DNA of 64,000 nucleotides, taken from assembly GCA_021186555.1 (NCBI GenBank), contig JAJKFL010000003.1:25749908-25813907 (forward strand), in the 5' to 3' direction. Made by a program: the position numbers and the translations under genes. The stretch is from Reticulitermes speratus (lineage: Eukaryota; Arthropoda; Insecta; Blattodea; Rhinotermitidae). A model generated the notes under the pieces. The model had not been told where the DNA came from. It saw only the letters and a list, made by a program, of their open reading frames with translations, and made no database searches. Of this stretch, positions 1-11,139 are shown one piece after another. How positions within the stretch are numbered: position 1 is the first letter of the stretch; each line of letters starts with the position of its first letter.

Positions 1-178
1 CTTCAGGGGGTTTTTAGCGGAGAACTACAAGAACGTTTTACATCCAAGTATACAGTATGGTTATTAAATACTTTTATGTAAAAAGTTCTTGTAATTCTCT
101 ATACAGAATGGTTATTAACCATACTATATACTTGGATGTAAAAAGTTCTTGTCATTCTCTGCTAAAAACCCCTTGAAG
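1..178. mobile_element. Foldback (MITE-like) element, 178 bp
   Basis: Bases 1-69 and 111-178 are an imperfect inverted repeat: the left end reads CTTCAGGGGGTTTTTAGC and the reverse complement of the right end reads CTTCAAGGGGTTTTTAGC. Similarity continues for about 68 bp with roughly seven differences. The middle (70-110) repeats part of the right arm directly (ATGTAAAAAGTTCTTGT). There is no coding capacity. The layout fits a non-autonomous foldback DNA transposon. The left end coincides with the window edge, so the true end and any target duplication cannot be seen. Confidence 0.6.
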
Positions 179-398
179 ATGGCAACTCTTTTGCTGAAAC
201 ATATGTAGGGGGCTCAAATACATTTCATATATGTCAATAACCTTGTCCATTTGTTGGCTGGTATTAGACTTATGATAAAATGCACGGCACATACAATATA
301 ACATAAAGCTACATTGCTTGATAAAAAATGGTCATATTAGTACATTGTTTTAATACAGGACTTCTCATTAAATTCAGTCAACTTTATTTCAAACATGC

Positions 399-537
399 AT
401 ACGACCTTTTTCCCTCCCGAGGGGTAAGGGATTGACCGTGTACGAAATCGTATACTATACCTGCTGGCCGTGAACGAATTTGGATACGACCTTTTTCCTT
501 CCGAAGGGTAGGCCATAAACCGTGTACGAAATTGGAC
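399..537. repeat. Two direct copies of a ~53-bp segment, 84 bp apart
   Basis: ATACGACCTTTTTCCCTCCC followed by a GTGTACGAAAT tail occurs at about 399-452 and again, diverged, at about 483-536. It lies directly downstream, in the LINE's orientation, of the antisense LINE endonuclease fragment. Reading frames across it are not meaningful. Confidence 0.55.
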
Positions 538-539
538 GT

Positions 540-994
540 GCCCAGTTGGTGCATACATATTAAGAACAATGATATTACACCAGCGACCTCTCAGCACCAT
601 ATATGACATCCTATCACTAACAAACTCTACTCTCTTAATTGCTGATACTATTCTCTGATGTACAAAAAAACCTGTTCCCAATTGATGACTTTCATTTCCT
701 TTTCCATGTATAATCCCCTGCTCTTACTGTGCCTCCTTTGTCCCACCTAACATCCTGTATACCCACGAAATCTAATTTGTACCTAGCTAATTCCATGACC
801 ACTGTTATAAGTGACCCTGACCTATACAGGCTCCTCACGTTCCAAGTTCCAAATCTCATATTACTTTTCCGTTGTTTAAGTTGTACCAAAGAATCAGGCC
901 AGGTCCAAGGCTTTGTCAAATGATTCGTAACTTGGTAATTTTTACGGTGAATTGTTAGCACCTCGCCCAACCCCGAAGCTGGAGGACCACCCAT
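540..994 (-). pseudogene. RTE-type LINE endonuclease (EEP domain) N-terminal fragment, antisense, frameshifted
   Basis: On the minus strand the sequence from 994 down reads through MRFGTWNVRSLYRSGS, then LARYKLDFVGIQDVRWDKGG, the start of an apurinic-like endonuclease/exonuclease/phosphatase (EEP) domain of a non-LTR retrotransposon. Such a domain nicks target DNA to prime reverse transcription. A frameshift near 695-700 moves the reading to GTGFFVHQRIVSAIKRVEF and VLNMYAP, ending near 540. Catalytic residues of the later EEP domain and the whole reverse transcriptase are absent. The frame is broken, so this is a dead fragment. A sense-strand copy of the same family lies at 36236-38490. Recognition comes from remembered insect LINE proteins, not a search. 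Confidence 0.8.
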
Positions 995-1112
995 TGTCGG
1001 CTGTCCGTGACTGCTTATTCAATGTATTCGCAGCTACCCTCCATATCTGGAGGCCGTACCTCCAACCGCAACCCGAGGACGCGCCTTGCCGTGGTGACAG
1101 GGACCCACTTAT
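995..1112 (-). mobile_element. 5' leader of the antisense LINE
   Basis: GC-richer DNA directly upstream (minus strand) of the LINE endonuclease fragment, including GTGGTGACAGGGACCCACTT on the plus strand. A related stretch, without the coding part, recurs at 12195-12295 (shared GCAGCTACCCT and GGTGACAGGGAC, plus strand). I infer that it is the LINE's 5' untranslated region. Confidence 0.55.
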
Positions 1113-1117
1113 CATGG

Positions 1118-1325
1118 TGTCACGTGGCTAGTGTTATATACTACACGTGATGTCACATATCTAGTGTTATATAATACATGTGTTGTCACATGTTTAATGT
1201 TATATAATACATATGATGTCACGTGGCTAGTGTTATATAATACATGTGATGTCACGTGCTATTGTTATATAATACATGTGATGACACATTGCCAGTATTA
1301 TATAATGCATTTGATGTCACATCCT
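1118..1325. repeat. 33-bp minisatellite, about six units
   Basis: TGTCACGTGG-type units begin at 1118, 1151, 1184, 1217, 1250, 1282 and 1315, a period of 33 bp with one unit of 32. The unit carries GTGTTATATAATACATGTG. Because 33 is a multiple of three, the array gives an open frame at 1131-1391 with an 11-residue repeat (LYNTCDVT core). That frame is a by-product of the period. Confidence 0.9.
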
Positions 1326-3305
1326 CTCATTAATAACCTGAATGTAACAAGAAGTAAGAAGAACTCAGCGTTCCTTACAGTGAGCTACTGACTTTTGCGT
1401 CTGCTAGCAAATTCAAGTGTCGTATTTCTCGTGTTTCTCATGGAGACGCGTGTAGGTAACTGACTGACTGCACACATTTACAAGAATTAAATGAAAGTAT
1501 AGGTAAGATGTGTGATGTCAGAAATAAGTTTTTGTTTTTTCAGGATAACAGAGGGACAAAATGTGTAATCTACCTTCTGTAATTATTAAGAACTTTATTA
1601 AGAGTTTAAGAAGGTTATTAGGACGTAAATTTTTACTTCAACCTTTTCAGATTTGGCTTGTACACATACGTAAATAAATAAAAGAATAATATTAGGCCTA
1701 TAAGATATCAGTTTGAGATGTCAGTGGTCTGAAATAATTTTACTATATGTGTTATTTCGTTGCCTTATGTTGGTGTTTATTATTGTTTCACTTTGGTATA
1801 AAACTTATTCATCGTAATTGTGGTACCATTACGTCAATAAGGGACCAGTACGCATAACACTGTGAAGTGTTCCAAGTCGTGTAACATGTTACGTTGCAGT
1901 TCTATGTACATTAATATCTGGATGCATTCAGAGACTGTAATTACTCCAAAATTAAGCCCCTTTTCTAATACTCTTTTCTATTTCAGTCAAATGTGACTTA
2001 ATCTGTAGTTTTAACAGTGAAAGCAGAGAAGTAAAAATTTAAGCTTTTGTTGTTTTATATTTTTTTTTATGACAGTGTTTAATGGGTTAGTGTTTCGTAA
2101 CTTTACACGTAATAAAAATAATTCCTGCAGCTGTAATATAACTATATTTCATAGCAATATATAAACCATGTGTAGAATTCATGGACGAAAATTAAGGCAG
2201 CCATCAGATTGTTTAAGCCTCGCAGTATCCGTGGGATGCCTCAGCTGTGCCTCAAGCAGAAGCTCTATGTCACTGTCTTCATATTTACTAAATTATTCAA
2301 AACAGCTGCACTTGCTCGTTTTCTTCAAGATATGAAAGATGCCTGAATGTTATGAAAATAATAGAAGCAAGTAAAACTAAATTATAAATGGTTGGTTGGA
2401 GTATGAAGTGGGAAGTTAAGGAATGGAAGACGCAACAGATATACTATTCTGTGACTCACTTACAGCCATGTCAGTAATCTGAGGCAATATAAACCTTAAA
2501 GAAATATAGATGAAAAGTGTGGACTAGAGGAAACATGGAGATAAAAGGTTTGGGTCGGAAATCTTGAAGGGAAAGCAAATTTGGAAGATATAGTCGTATA
2601 TTGGAGGATAATATTAAAATTGATCATAAAGAATATGTTGTGTGGGAGTGGACCAGATTCATATAGTTCAGGATAGAGTCCAGTGGTGGACTGCTGTGAA
2701 TATAACAATCTACTTTCCGGATGTAGAGAAGGCGGGACACATCTTGACTAAAGAAGCCAGTATTATCTGGCCTTTCAAGGACTCGACTCCATCGAGCTAA
2801 AGTTAATTTTTCTTTGTTTTCAGCGTTACAGACAAGTTTATAGCAGTCCTCCTCAAGTGTCGATGATGTGAATTTTCGGCCTACTTACACGCTTTTGTAG
2901 TAACGTCCAATTGTTTTCGATAGTGTGTCTCCACAGTCTGTATAATGTACAGATTTTCAGAAAATCTGAGAAGTACAAATATGTATCACCTTACGTATAA
3001 AGGTTACCAAAAAGTTTATAAATTTATTTTAGCCACACAACAATTTCGCACTAAATTTTTTTTGCGGATCATATCAATTAAGAATCAGACAAAAACTAGC
3101 ATGGATAAGTATTAATAAAATTGTAACAAGGATATGGGATCAACATATTATGTAATTTTACATAAGCCTAAGAATAGATTAAAAACTACGTGTAATACAC
3201 ATATATTGTACATTTAAAAGTAATTTAACACGTAACATACCTTTCCAAAAAAGGGACTTTTAAAATCATCCATGCTTCCTGCAGTAAGATAAGTCACCAT
3301 ATATG
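1326..3305. other. No recognisable feature
   Basis: AT-rich unique-looking DNA. Frames are short and resemble nothing I know. I see no RNA gene or clear repeat. Confidence 0.5.

Positions 3306-3336
<31 letters not shown>
3306..3336. repeat. (TA)n microsatellite
   Basis: About 15 TA dinucleotides, directly abutting the inverted repeat that begins at 3341. Confidence 0.95.
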
Positions 3337-3340
<4 letters not shown>

Positions 3341-3394
3341 CACCAACAATTGCGCTATGGTTTGATACAATGACATACAAACATGTGGTAAGCC

Positions 3395-3436
3395 TCATAC
3401 ATGTTTCGGACTTTTTTGGCCATCTTCATGGAGGTA
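3395..3436 (-). ncRNA. Hammerhead-ribozyme-like motif (decayed), left arm
   Basis: Reverse complement reads CCTCCATGAAGAT, a GGCC..GTCC stem-loop, then CCGAAACATGTATGAGG. Hammerhead parts would be an ATGAAGA core (first C lost), stem II, GAAA, a palindromic ACATGT stem III and a CCTC/GAGG stem I. Stem II has one mismatch, so activity is unlikely. Confidence 0.4.
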
Positions 3437-3582
3437 TTCAACAAAAAAAGTACGTTAATGGCTAGTTATATCAAAGATGTGCACTTTTAAAATTTTCAAC
3501 CCTTTTAATGTTCTGTATTTTAATATATTATTGCACATTTTTTATACAAGTTACCATTAAAGTATTTTTATTTGTTGAATGC

Positions 3583-3618
3583 CTCTCTGCAGATAGACAA
3601 AAAGGCCGAAACATGTAG
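3583..3618 (+). ncRNA. Hammerhead-ribozyme-like motif (decayed), right arm
   Basis: Reads CTGCAGATAGAC, loop, then GGCCGAAACATGTAGG. It is the partner of the motif in the left arm. Comparing both gives a likely ancestor with CTGAAGAT, a GGCC/GGCC stem II, GAAAC and ATGTAGG. The core position A6 is C here, which would abolish cleavage in a normal hammerhead. Confidence 0.4.
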
Positions 3619-3673
3619 GAAGTTTACTACATGTTTGTATATCATTGTATCAAATCATAGTGCAGTCGTTGGT

Positions 3674-5485
3674 GAAAAAGAGACTTATTTTCAATACACT
3701 GTTATTTTATTCATTCTAATGTTGCAACAATTCATAAATGTTTGAACGAATAAAATGCTGTCTAATCGAAATAAAAAATAAATTAAATGAATCTTATTTT
3801 AAAAACAGTGATATTAATGGCTGAAGAAATATGTTTATATTTCTTGTGAAACCCTTATTTAACTGATATACAAGAACCTGTGATTGTATGTGTTTATTCA
3901 GAGAATCTTCAGCGTCCACTGTTATTGGCTTCTGACAGAGCTTTGTAGTGGCATATAGTTTCGACATGCCATGGCGATGTGAATTATAATTACATGATTT
4001 AGCTTAAAAGTTTAGTCAGGGAAGGTAGTGAATTAATATTGCTGCTTAATTAGGTTAGCCAAGACGACTATGTGTTGCTGCCAGAAACTGAACAGATATC
4101 ATTGGCTCCGATTATTACTCCTGTTTACTGAAGCTTCCTAAGCCTCGGTGGCTTATATCATACCCACTGCCTGAAATTACGGAAGTATGCTAAACTCGTC
4201 CCACAGCGGGCAAACGGCACTGATCTGCGCTAGATTTCTAGAGATTTCTTTCTGTCCGTCAGTATTGCCAATCTACTTTATTTACCACTACATATAATTA
4301 TTTTATAAATTAGGGGAACACGCCTAGAAAAATCTTTGGATAAGTCAGCTTGTGATGTGGCGAAGATTTATATTACTGTCTTTTTAGATGTGACACCATG
4401 TAGTTTAGTCAGAGCGACTTTTCGGAGGCAATTCTTCCTTCCACCTTGAATTTATAAAGATACAATTAGCATTTTCCATTAAACGATACCTATCTATCAA
4501 TGAATACAGCATTATATCCCAGAAGGTAGTAGTATTAATACTCAATACTGTGAAAACCGCAATTCTAAGATAATGGTGTTAACAAATCCTTGAAAAACGA
4601 GACCAAATTCAAATGTTTGCAAATGGCACCAATAAATCAAATTAACGAAGAAGTTAAGAAACATTCAAATCAGACAATTACGGTCTTATGAGACGTAACA
4701 CTTGGTGGTTTGGTTGCCAGTAATAGTGGAAGAAACTCTTCTACCCTGAATATGAAGTCAATACTTCCTTCCGAAACGCTGCTGTCTATCCACCAAATTA
4801 CAAAGCGTCACTTTTCATATGACTGTAACCTTCATTTGCAACGGATTATTTTAGTAGCTATCTGGTTGCTTATTGTGTCGAATGACGGAACAAGTGATTG
4901 TCTGAATGTCTGCCTGACTTGACAGAATATCGGTGTACTAGTCGCGACTTACACGCTTGCGGACATGAATATACGTATGTAATTCAGCTGTAATCCCTTC
5001 ACAATGGAAAGCACGCCACACTGCTTACATCAGTGTATAATGTGTTGCCTATACCACTTGGGGATTATGCGGCAAATTTATTGTGGTACGTTGATAGGAA
5101 AGTGGGGGAGTTTGGTATCGGAATAGATGGAGGGTACATAGAGGCTGTTCTGTTTAGTCTAATCTATGAAAAGAATTGTGCCTTTCCTGTCTCTTGCGAG
5201 CTTTGTATTTCTCGCAGTAGCCTTACTGAAAATTAAATTCCTCTGTGATGTGACCGTGTGTTGGGTGAGTAGATTCCGACTTTTCGAAACACAATTATTC
5301 TTGTACTGCTTGACCATAAATATGAAGGCACTAAGATTCTTCGAAACGTCAGGCACTACTCTCACAAAAACACAGCAACGTGCTTAGTAGACTGAAATTT
5401 TCCTCTTTCCTATAAAGGACCTAAGAGAAAGCACACAGACGTTTGCTAATATAAGATCTGCGCTCTTCTGGGATATTACGCGACG
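3674..5485. other. No recognisable feature
   Basis: AT-rich DNA with short frames only (for example 70 codons at 4710-4922 and 67 at 5033-5236). None resembles a known family. Confidence 0.5.
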
Positions 5486-5550
5486 TCGTGTGGTAATTGT
5501 TTACCGACGTTTCGGGACAACGTATCGGTCCCATCTTCACGGGTCGAGAG
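5486..5550 (-). ncRNA. Hammerhead-ribozyme-like motif with GTC cleavage-site triplet
   Basis: On the minus strand: ACCCGTGAAGAT, stem II GGGAC (rc of 5528-5532) with loop CGATACGTT and GTCCC (rc of 5514-5518), then GAAAC, GTC and GGT. The ACC before the core can pair with GGT after the GTC, as stem I of a hammerhead would. The palindromic ACGT could serve as a dimeric stem III. C3 of the core is not intact (CGTGAAGA in place of CTGAAGA). A closely related copy is at 48877-48920. Confidence 0.45.
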
Positions 5551-6328
5551 TTTTGGCGGCGGAAGCCTGAAATCAAGGTTTGCTAATATGTTCGGTAGCC
5601 ATGGCTGTTAAGGCGATGTGCAAGTAATGCTTTAAAGATTTTGCGAGTGATTTGAACTCTTACTCCGACTTTTTCTGTTAATGACATTAGTTTATTCAAT
5701 TTCTTAATCTGAATATTACTTATCTAAAGTTTCGGCTACTATATATTATAACATTAAGTAGGGAAGTAGCCGCAGGCTATCCCGTACGAATAAAGAGTAC
5801 ATTCTCTTGTTTCTTATTCAGCAAGCACGCAAACACTTAGTTGTGAGCTATTTTAAATTGCTTACCTACACATATTACACTTTACATACCTTCATATAGG
5901 CCTGACACTTAGGGGTATAATTTGCTTTTAGTATCCTGTAAAGTCATGGAGTAGTGTCCTTTTTGTAGACCTGTCATTTGGTCAGCTTACCAAAAAATTC
6001 CATTCCAGTGTGAAAGAAGAACAGTTACCGGGTTCACAACTGCCCTCTCTTCTCTCCATCCTGAAACACACGAACCCATGTCACATTTAAGCATAATAAA
6101 TAGTAATGCAAGTTTGTTTCAGGAACGCAATGTGTAAAATTCATGTGAAAATTTGTTACTTTTAATTCTCAGTCTCTTTCTGCCTTGCTAAGTTTGAACC
6201 GGATTATTAAAAGTGTAGTACTTTCTTAGAGTTCAAAGTACAGAGCACACATATTGAATTCTGAAGTTTTGTACAAACTGAATAATGTGTGTGGAACATT
6301 CTAGGAATGATCAGCTTTTGTGTGTGAA
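5551..6328. other. No recognisable feature
   Basis: AT-rich DNA without frames or repeats I can name. Confidence 0.5.
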
Positions 6329-6360
6329 CACTAACTAACTAACTAACTAACTAACTGACT
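6329..6360. repeat. (CTAA)n microsatellite
   Basis: Seven near-perfect CTAA/CTGA units. Confidence 0.9.
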
Positions 6361-6467
6361 GACCACCTAATTAACTCCATGATGTCGGGCCCTTCTTCGA
6401 ATTTGTTCAGCTGGTTAAGAATTTCCCCGCCTTTTAGTGAGCATGAAGATTAAATCTTTGAAGAATC

Positions 6468-6470
<3 letters not shown>

Positions 6471-6499
<29 letters not shown>
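6471..6499. repeat. (GA)n microsatellite
   Basis: Fourteen GA dinucleotides followed by GACG. Confidence 0.95.
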
Positions 6500-8239
6500 C
6501 GTACAAATAGCAGAAGAGTGTACGAATGGAAAAGTCGTGGGAAAATTGGGGGGAGGTTGTAACAGCCAAATATTAGCTTTAATTTCAACAGAATTAATTT
6601 ATAACTGATTATTTCTTTAGTTTATAAATTAAAGTTGCTTTAAATCTTGAAAAATCCAATTCTTTTATTGAAACCGGAGTACATGTGTGACATTGACACA
6701 TAATGGTGATAACTGCATAACATAACAGCAGGCGAGGCTCTTGTCTAGGAAGCGAAATTTTAATAATGCGGAGAGGAATTAAATAAGGATCCGAATTGTA
6801 ATAATCTGGGGAGGAATTTTGAAAACCAATCAAATTTAAAATTTACTGGCGCTATGCTATGTCACCACGACGAGTACCAATATTAAATTTATAGTTAAAG
6901 AAGGATAAATGTTCTGTGCTCCTTCAAGAGGACTTCATCAGAAGTGGTATTAGCTATACAATTCCTTGTAAATATATTTTAAAAATCCACGTATTTTAAA
7001 TTATGATGAGAATATGAGCTCATGAATTGCTTCTCACAATTAAATGGAGTAAATAGAAAAGTGTGATAGGTAGCAAACAGAAGTGTGATTGATTGTGAAT
7101 GAAATGAATTGAATGGTATTCTAACAAGGATACAAACTCAAGATGGTAAACATTTCTTACATACTGCAGGAAGTTGATTTAAATTAGTGTTTTATACAAA
7201 AATTAAGCATGACTAATAAAGACATTAATTCAACAGACAGTATTATAAGAAAGATAATAAATAACTTTATTAGCTGTGGATAATTTTTATAATATCGGAG
7301 TATTAATATGAAACAATTCACTCACCAGATAAGCGAAGAGCTACAGTAAACGTGTGTAATATGCGTCAAAGAATTGACCACATTTTGACTATCAATTCAA
7401 ATTACAACAAAGGTAGGCTGAACGTATATTCCCTGGAAACTGTGATCTCTTGTCACTGGGAGAAATTGAATATGAATAGTTATATATCCGTAAATCAAAA
7501 TTAATAAAAGTAAGTTAAAAAACGTGGTAGAGGGAAAAGTCATCATTTAGTTTGAAGGTTCCATTTGCCCGCCAGTATTTACGATGAGATTATTATGAAA
7601 ACGAAGAAATTAGATTTATGAGAAGTAGAAGCGTGAAATATGGGGCGTGGAATTCTAATGTGCTGGTTGTTGCTGAAGTACATATGAGTAACTTTAAAGA
7701 ATTTATGTCCGACGGGCTGTAGGATAATCATAAATTAACAACTGGGAACTTTGGAATAATCTAAGCACTGACTTGAAAACATACTAAAACCAAGAAAACC
7801 TTGTCGAGATGGCCGGTCGCAGGAAATTCCGGATGCTGACTTCCAGCTACTCTTCGACAGAAGAAATATGGATATCCCCTAAGGTTCCTCTGTCGTTTGT
7901 GGTGCTGCTTTTTCAACAATTTAAATCACATACTAGTATCATATACCGTGCATGATAATTTGAATTACATGACAAAATACAGCATATCCGTTAATATTTC
8001 TTTTACTTTATCCCATTCTCTCCCCTGATCTTGACAGTCGTTAGCACCTAATGTAGGCCCCATTTTGGTGTTGGGCAAGGATTAGTTTGAACTGGCTCTG
8101 GACTGGATGCTGCAGATCCTGAATTGTGGAGCATTCTAATCAGTATGTTTTTAGTCTGACTTTTTCTACCTACTCATTCTAGGTGTATAGGTTTATTGTT
8201 GCACTTGATCACAATTAATTACATATACAAACTCGGTAG
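6500..8239. other. Mostly featureless; possible eroded hammerhead core at 6905-6945
   Basis: A minus-strand CTGATGAAGTCC, a loop and AGGAGCACAGAAC at about 6915-6941 resembles the core seen elsewhere, but stem II and GAAA are damaged. A local duplication with AATAATGCGGAGAGGAATT and a diverged copy lies at 6751-6822. Otherwise nothing is recognisable. Confidence 0.3.
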
Positions 8240-8405
8240 GACTCCCTTGGAGGAGGGATCGGCCCATCGCAGAAGCCTGTACTACACAACCCACAACATT
8301 CACAAGAGAGAGACATCCATGCCCCACGCAGGTTTCGAACCCTCAAACCCTGCAAGCGAGCGGCCACAGACCGACGCCTTAGCCAGCACGGCCACATTCT
8401 ACTCG
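8240..8405 (-). mobile_element. tRNA-derived SINE (type A), diverged partial copy
   Basis: The minus strand carries GGCTAAGGCGTCGGTCTG, GGTTCGAAACC (box B with one change) and GGGGCATGGATGTCT, the same order as the copies at 23010, 30281, 43135 and 43605. It is older than those: box A is damaged and the 3' end after about 160 bp is not recognisable. The antisense frame at 8196-8408 is a SINE shadow. Confidence 0.7.
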
Positions 8406-8409
8406 TAGT

Positions 8410-10079
8410 AAACCAGGGCTCTAGACTCTTTCATCAGCCTGTTGTCACTGCTGTGTAGATGTTTCTTGTTCCGCATTCAAAATCATTCCCCACAAGGCTG
8501 TCACTCCGCCAAAAAAAGAGCAGGGCCTTTTTTATGCGTCAGATAGGATTATACTGGCCCAGTTGTAGTGTTTGCTCATTATCACTATGCTGAGTTTTAA
8601 AGTATAATTTTCAACCTAACCTACTGACAAGCCTTCTGACATTTTCTATGCCAGATTTTTCGCGTAAAATATCAATTGGATTTATCCTCGTCTAGAAATT
8701 TGGAATTTAGGTATGTTTTGGCGGCACATACCCAAGAACTAGTGTAAAATTTCGTTGATATTCCACAAGAAATATTGTTTTAATATATTCATCCTTTATC
8801 TCGTTTCTTCCCTTCCCTCATCTACGTCATGCCTTATACCTCTCTTCGCTTCCTACCTAACACAATCAATTAAGTTACATCTTTATTCTTCACATGGCAC
8901 AGTTCTAAACACTGGGCTGTTAGCTTCGTTCAAACGACTACGGTCTATAACAACATAATAAAAACTAATCAGGTGACTTTGCATTTATTATGCCGAGGCG
9001 TTTCTTGAATTATTCTTATTTTGCCCTTCTAGTCCTTGATTTATATTGCAGCCTATGTTACCCCAAATTACAAAACTTGTTACAGCGAACCTTTATGTTG
9101 GTTCACGTTGAACTACTGAGTTCTGAATAAATTTTTCCTCCATTTTCTCCATGTCTTTAAATGCTGTCCTTTTTATATTTTATTTTATTCGCTAGGGTAG
9201 GACATTTCAAATAAAGTATATCTTGATCTATTTTGGTTAACTTAAATTTCAACCCATTATTTCATGACGTATAAAGTCCGTAGCCCGTTCCCATTTCCCT
9301 GTACCTATTTTGATTATACGTATTTGGCATGGCACGTCCCATAAACACCCTAAAAAGCCGCCAGATCTTATGCTTACTCCCTGTATTTTCTAATGAGTTA
9401 TGACTGCCAAAGTCAGACACATATGGAGACACACAGATATATTTATGTATTACACAAATTAACTTTATGTAAATAATATCTGGAATTAGTTTTATCGTAT
9501 ATGACAGGACACACAATCAGTGACTATTATAATTACCAACCAGTTAATGCTGTTCACGGAAGTAATTCCTGTATATTTTCAGAATCATACGAAACATATA
9601 AATGTACTGTATCAATGGAACGCAAATTTTCCTAATGTTACACGACCTGGTATATATAAATACCACTGCGATTTAAAGGGCGATATTCCACTTATAGTAC
9701 TCGTACAATTAAGTCTTCTATTGCTACTATAATATAAAGTGATTATGGCATATTTCCCTTGTAACATCAAATGAATCCGTAGTGTGGGTGTCTTTCTTTG
9801 GCTTTATGGCATTTCACGTATAGGGCAGGATAAATGGGTAGGAGATGATGAGAGAAAGGATTAGCTTCAGCCTGAAGGCGCTGCAGCGAGGCACATTAAT
9901 TGTGTAATTTGTTCTCACCCTCACATTCAGCACAGGGTATAGGTTTTTCTGTGTGCGTGTGTGTCATTTCTGTGTACAGCCCACATGGAAGCCGGAATAA
10001 TCACTAGGCTATGGGCGGGACGTCCGAGGAGTCTTGCTTCTCTTCTCTGCAGGGGCAAAGTTTTTTCTCTCCTCCAAGA
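8410..10079. other. No recognisable feature
   Basis: AT-rich DNA. Frames at 8755-8958, 9262-9516 and 9520-9732 resemble no known proteins. Confidence 0.5.
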
Positions 10080-10290
10080 CATCCAGACCGATTTGGGGCC
10101 ACGCGCCATTCTATTCAATGAGTGCCAGGGAATATTTCCCTGGAGGTGAAGCATCAGAGGCGTGAAGTTAACCACTTACCCCACGTGATGCAGAGATTTA
10201 GAACGAGTGGATTTATACCTCCACATTCCTATATGCCTTCTTGGCGTGTACAGGAACAACTTTACCTTTTTTTTAAAAATAAACACCAAC
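10080..10290 (+). mobile_element. SINE (type B) body and tail fragment
   Basis: AATGAGTGCCAGGGAATATT followed by TTCCCTGGAGGT parallels AATGAGTACCAGGAATATTT and CCTGGGGGTAGAGG in the fuller SINE at 48361. The end, GTACAGGAACAACTTTACCT, parallels the tails near 48640, 58040 and 58190. The tRNA-like head is missing. Confidence 0.6.
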
Positions 10291-10397
10291 AAAATGCACA
10301 ACTTTGTGGATAACAACGCGTTGGATAGTATCATGATATAAGGAGCTGGTCTGCGCCTTGAAAGTTGTACATTTTGTTGGTGTTTATTTTTAAATAT
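10268..10397. mobile_element. 130-bp foldback element
   Basis: TAAACACCAACAAAATGCAC at about 10279 and its reverse complement (GTTGTACATTTTGTTGGTG) at about 10367 form arms of about 34 bp around a 60-bp centre. There are two or three mismatches. No coding sequence. It abuts the SINE tail, so it may have inserted next to the T-rich end, or the arms may be part of a larger repeat. Confidence 0.6.
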
Positions 10398-10529
10398 ATG
10401 AAAATGCACGGTGAATTAAGATTAAAAAACTTTACCTTTATTTTACCTTTATATATCCTATCGATTTTGTTTGTGATTATTTAAGGAAAATGCCAGTAGC
10501 TCTGTATATATAGCATCGAATATTAATAT

Positions 10530-10580
10530 ACTTTATGTGTGTGTTTTTGTGTGTGTGTGTCTGTCTATCTGTGTGTGTGT
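10530..10580. repeat. (TG)n-rich microsatellite
   Basis: Interrupted TG repeats; they produce the valine/cysteine-rich frame beginning at 10537. Confidence 0.9.
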
Positions 10581-10959
10581 AAAACAATTCTGCAATTTTA
10601 TTGTAGAGCAATATTGTTTTTTACAGTGTGATTTGTATTGTAACTTATTCTCTCAGTCACTTCAGGCAAATGCCGCAATATTATCTCAAATTAGGACATT
10701 GTTACTGTCTTACGGATCCTTCCTAGCCCACACGTAGTCTGAGTTTCTAATCGAGTTGTTAAATAAGCCAAAAAACTAGCAAGAGCTTTCCTTCACTTTA
10801 ATGCATTTACGTCTGCTTTGCTAACAAATTTAAGAAAGTGTCAAAAATAAATAGGCCTTCGGCCTGCTGTCTTTTAGTCATTTAAATGAGTGTTGTTGCT
10901 GTATATACACCACCTGCTTTAACGTTTAAAACTCCGAAAGTTGCTCGCACAATATAGTT

Positions 10960-11078
10960 ATATGTTTCGTACGATTCTCACAATAAAGAGTAATTATTTC
11001 CCAAAATGCATTTATCTGTTTGTCTTTATAATACAGAGGGCCTGTGTGTACTAGTAAGTAGGAAGTGAATTTTTATGT
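10960..11078 (+). repeat. Rep190 copy, 3' part
   Basis: GATTCTCACAATAAAGAGTA, ATTATTTCCCAAAAT and AAGTAGGAAGTGAATTTTTA match, in order, the fuller Rep190 copies at 39478 and 51977. The palindromic head is missing. Confidence 0.55.
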
Positions 11079-11139
11079 ATCACTTAATTGAAGTGTAGGC
11101 TTTAAGTTTTTAATGAAAGATATAATGTAAAGTTGATTC

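Larger units (their letters stand above)
3341..3673. mobile_element. Inverted-repeat element with paired hammerhead-like motifs
   Basis: Bases 3341-3464 and 3551-3673 are inverted copies: CACCAACAATTGCGCTATGG on the left matches the reverse complement of the right end, and both arms carry TTTGATACAATG and ACATGTTTCGG-type sequence. The spacer is 3465-3550. Each arm holds a hammerhead-like core, listed separately. Arms are outward copies rather than short TIRs, which resembles head-to-head copies of a Penelope-like or retrozyme-type repeat. No coding sequence is visible. Confidence 0.65.
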
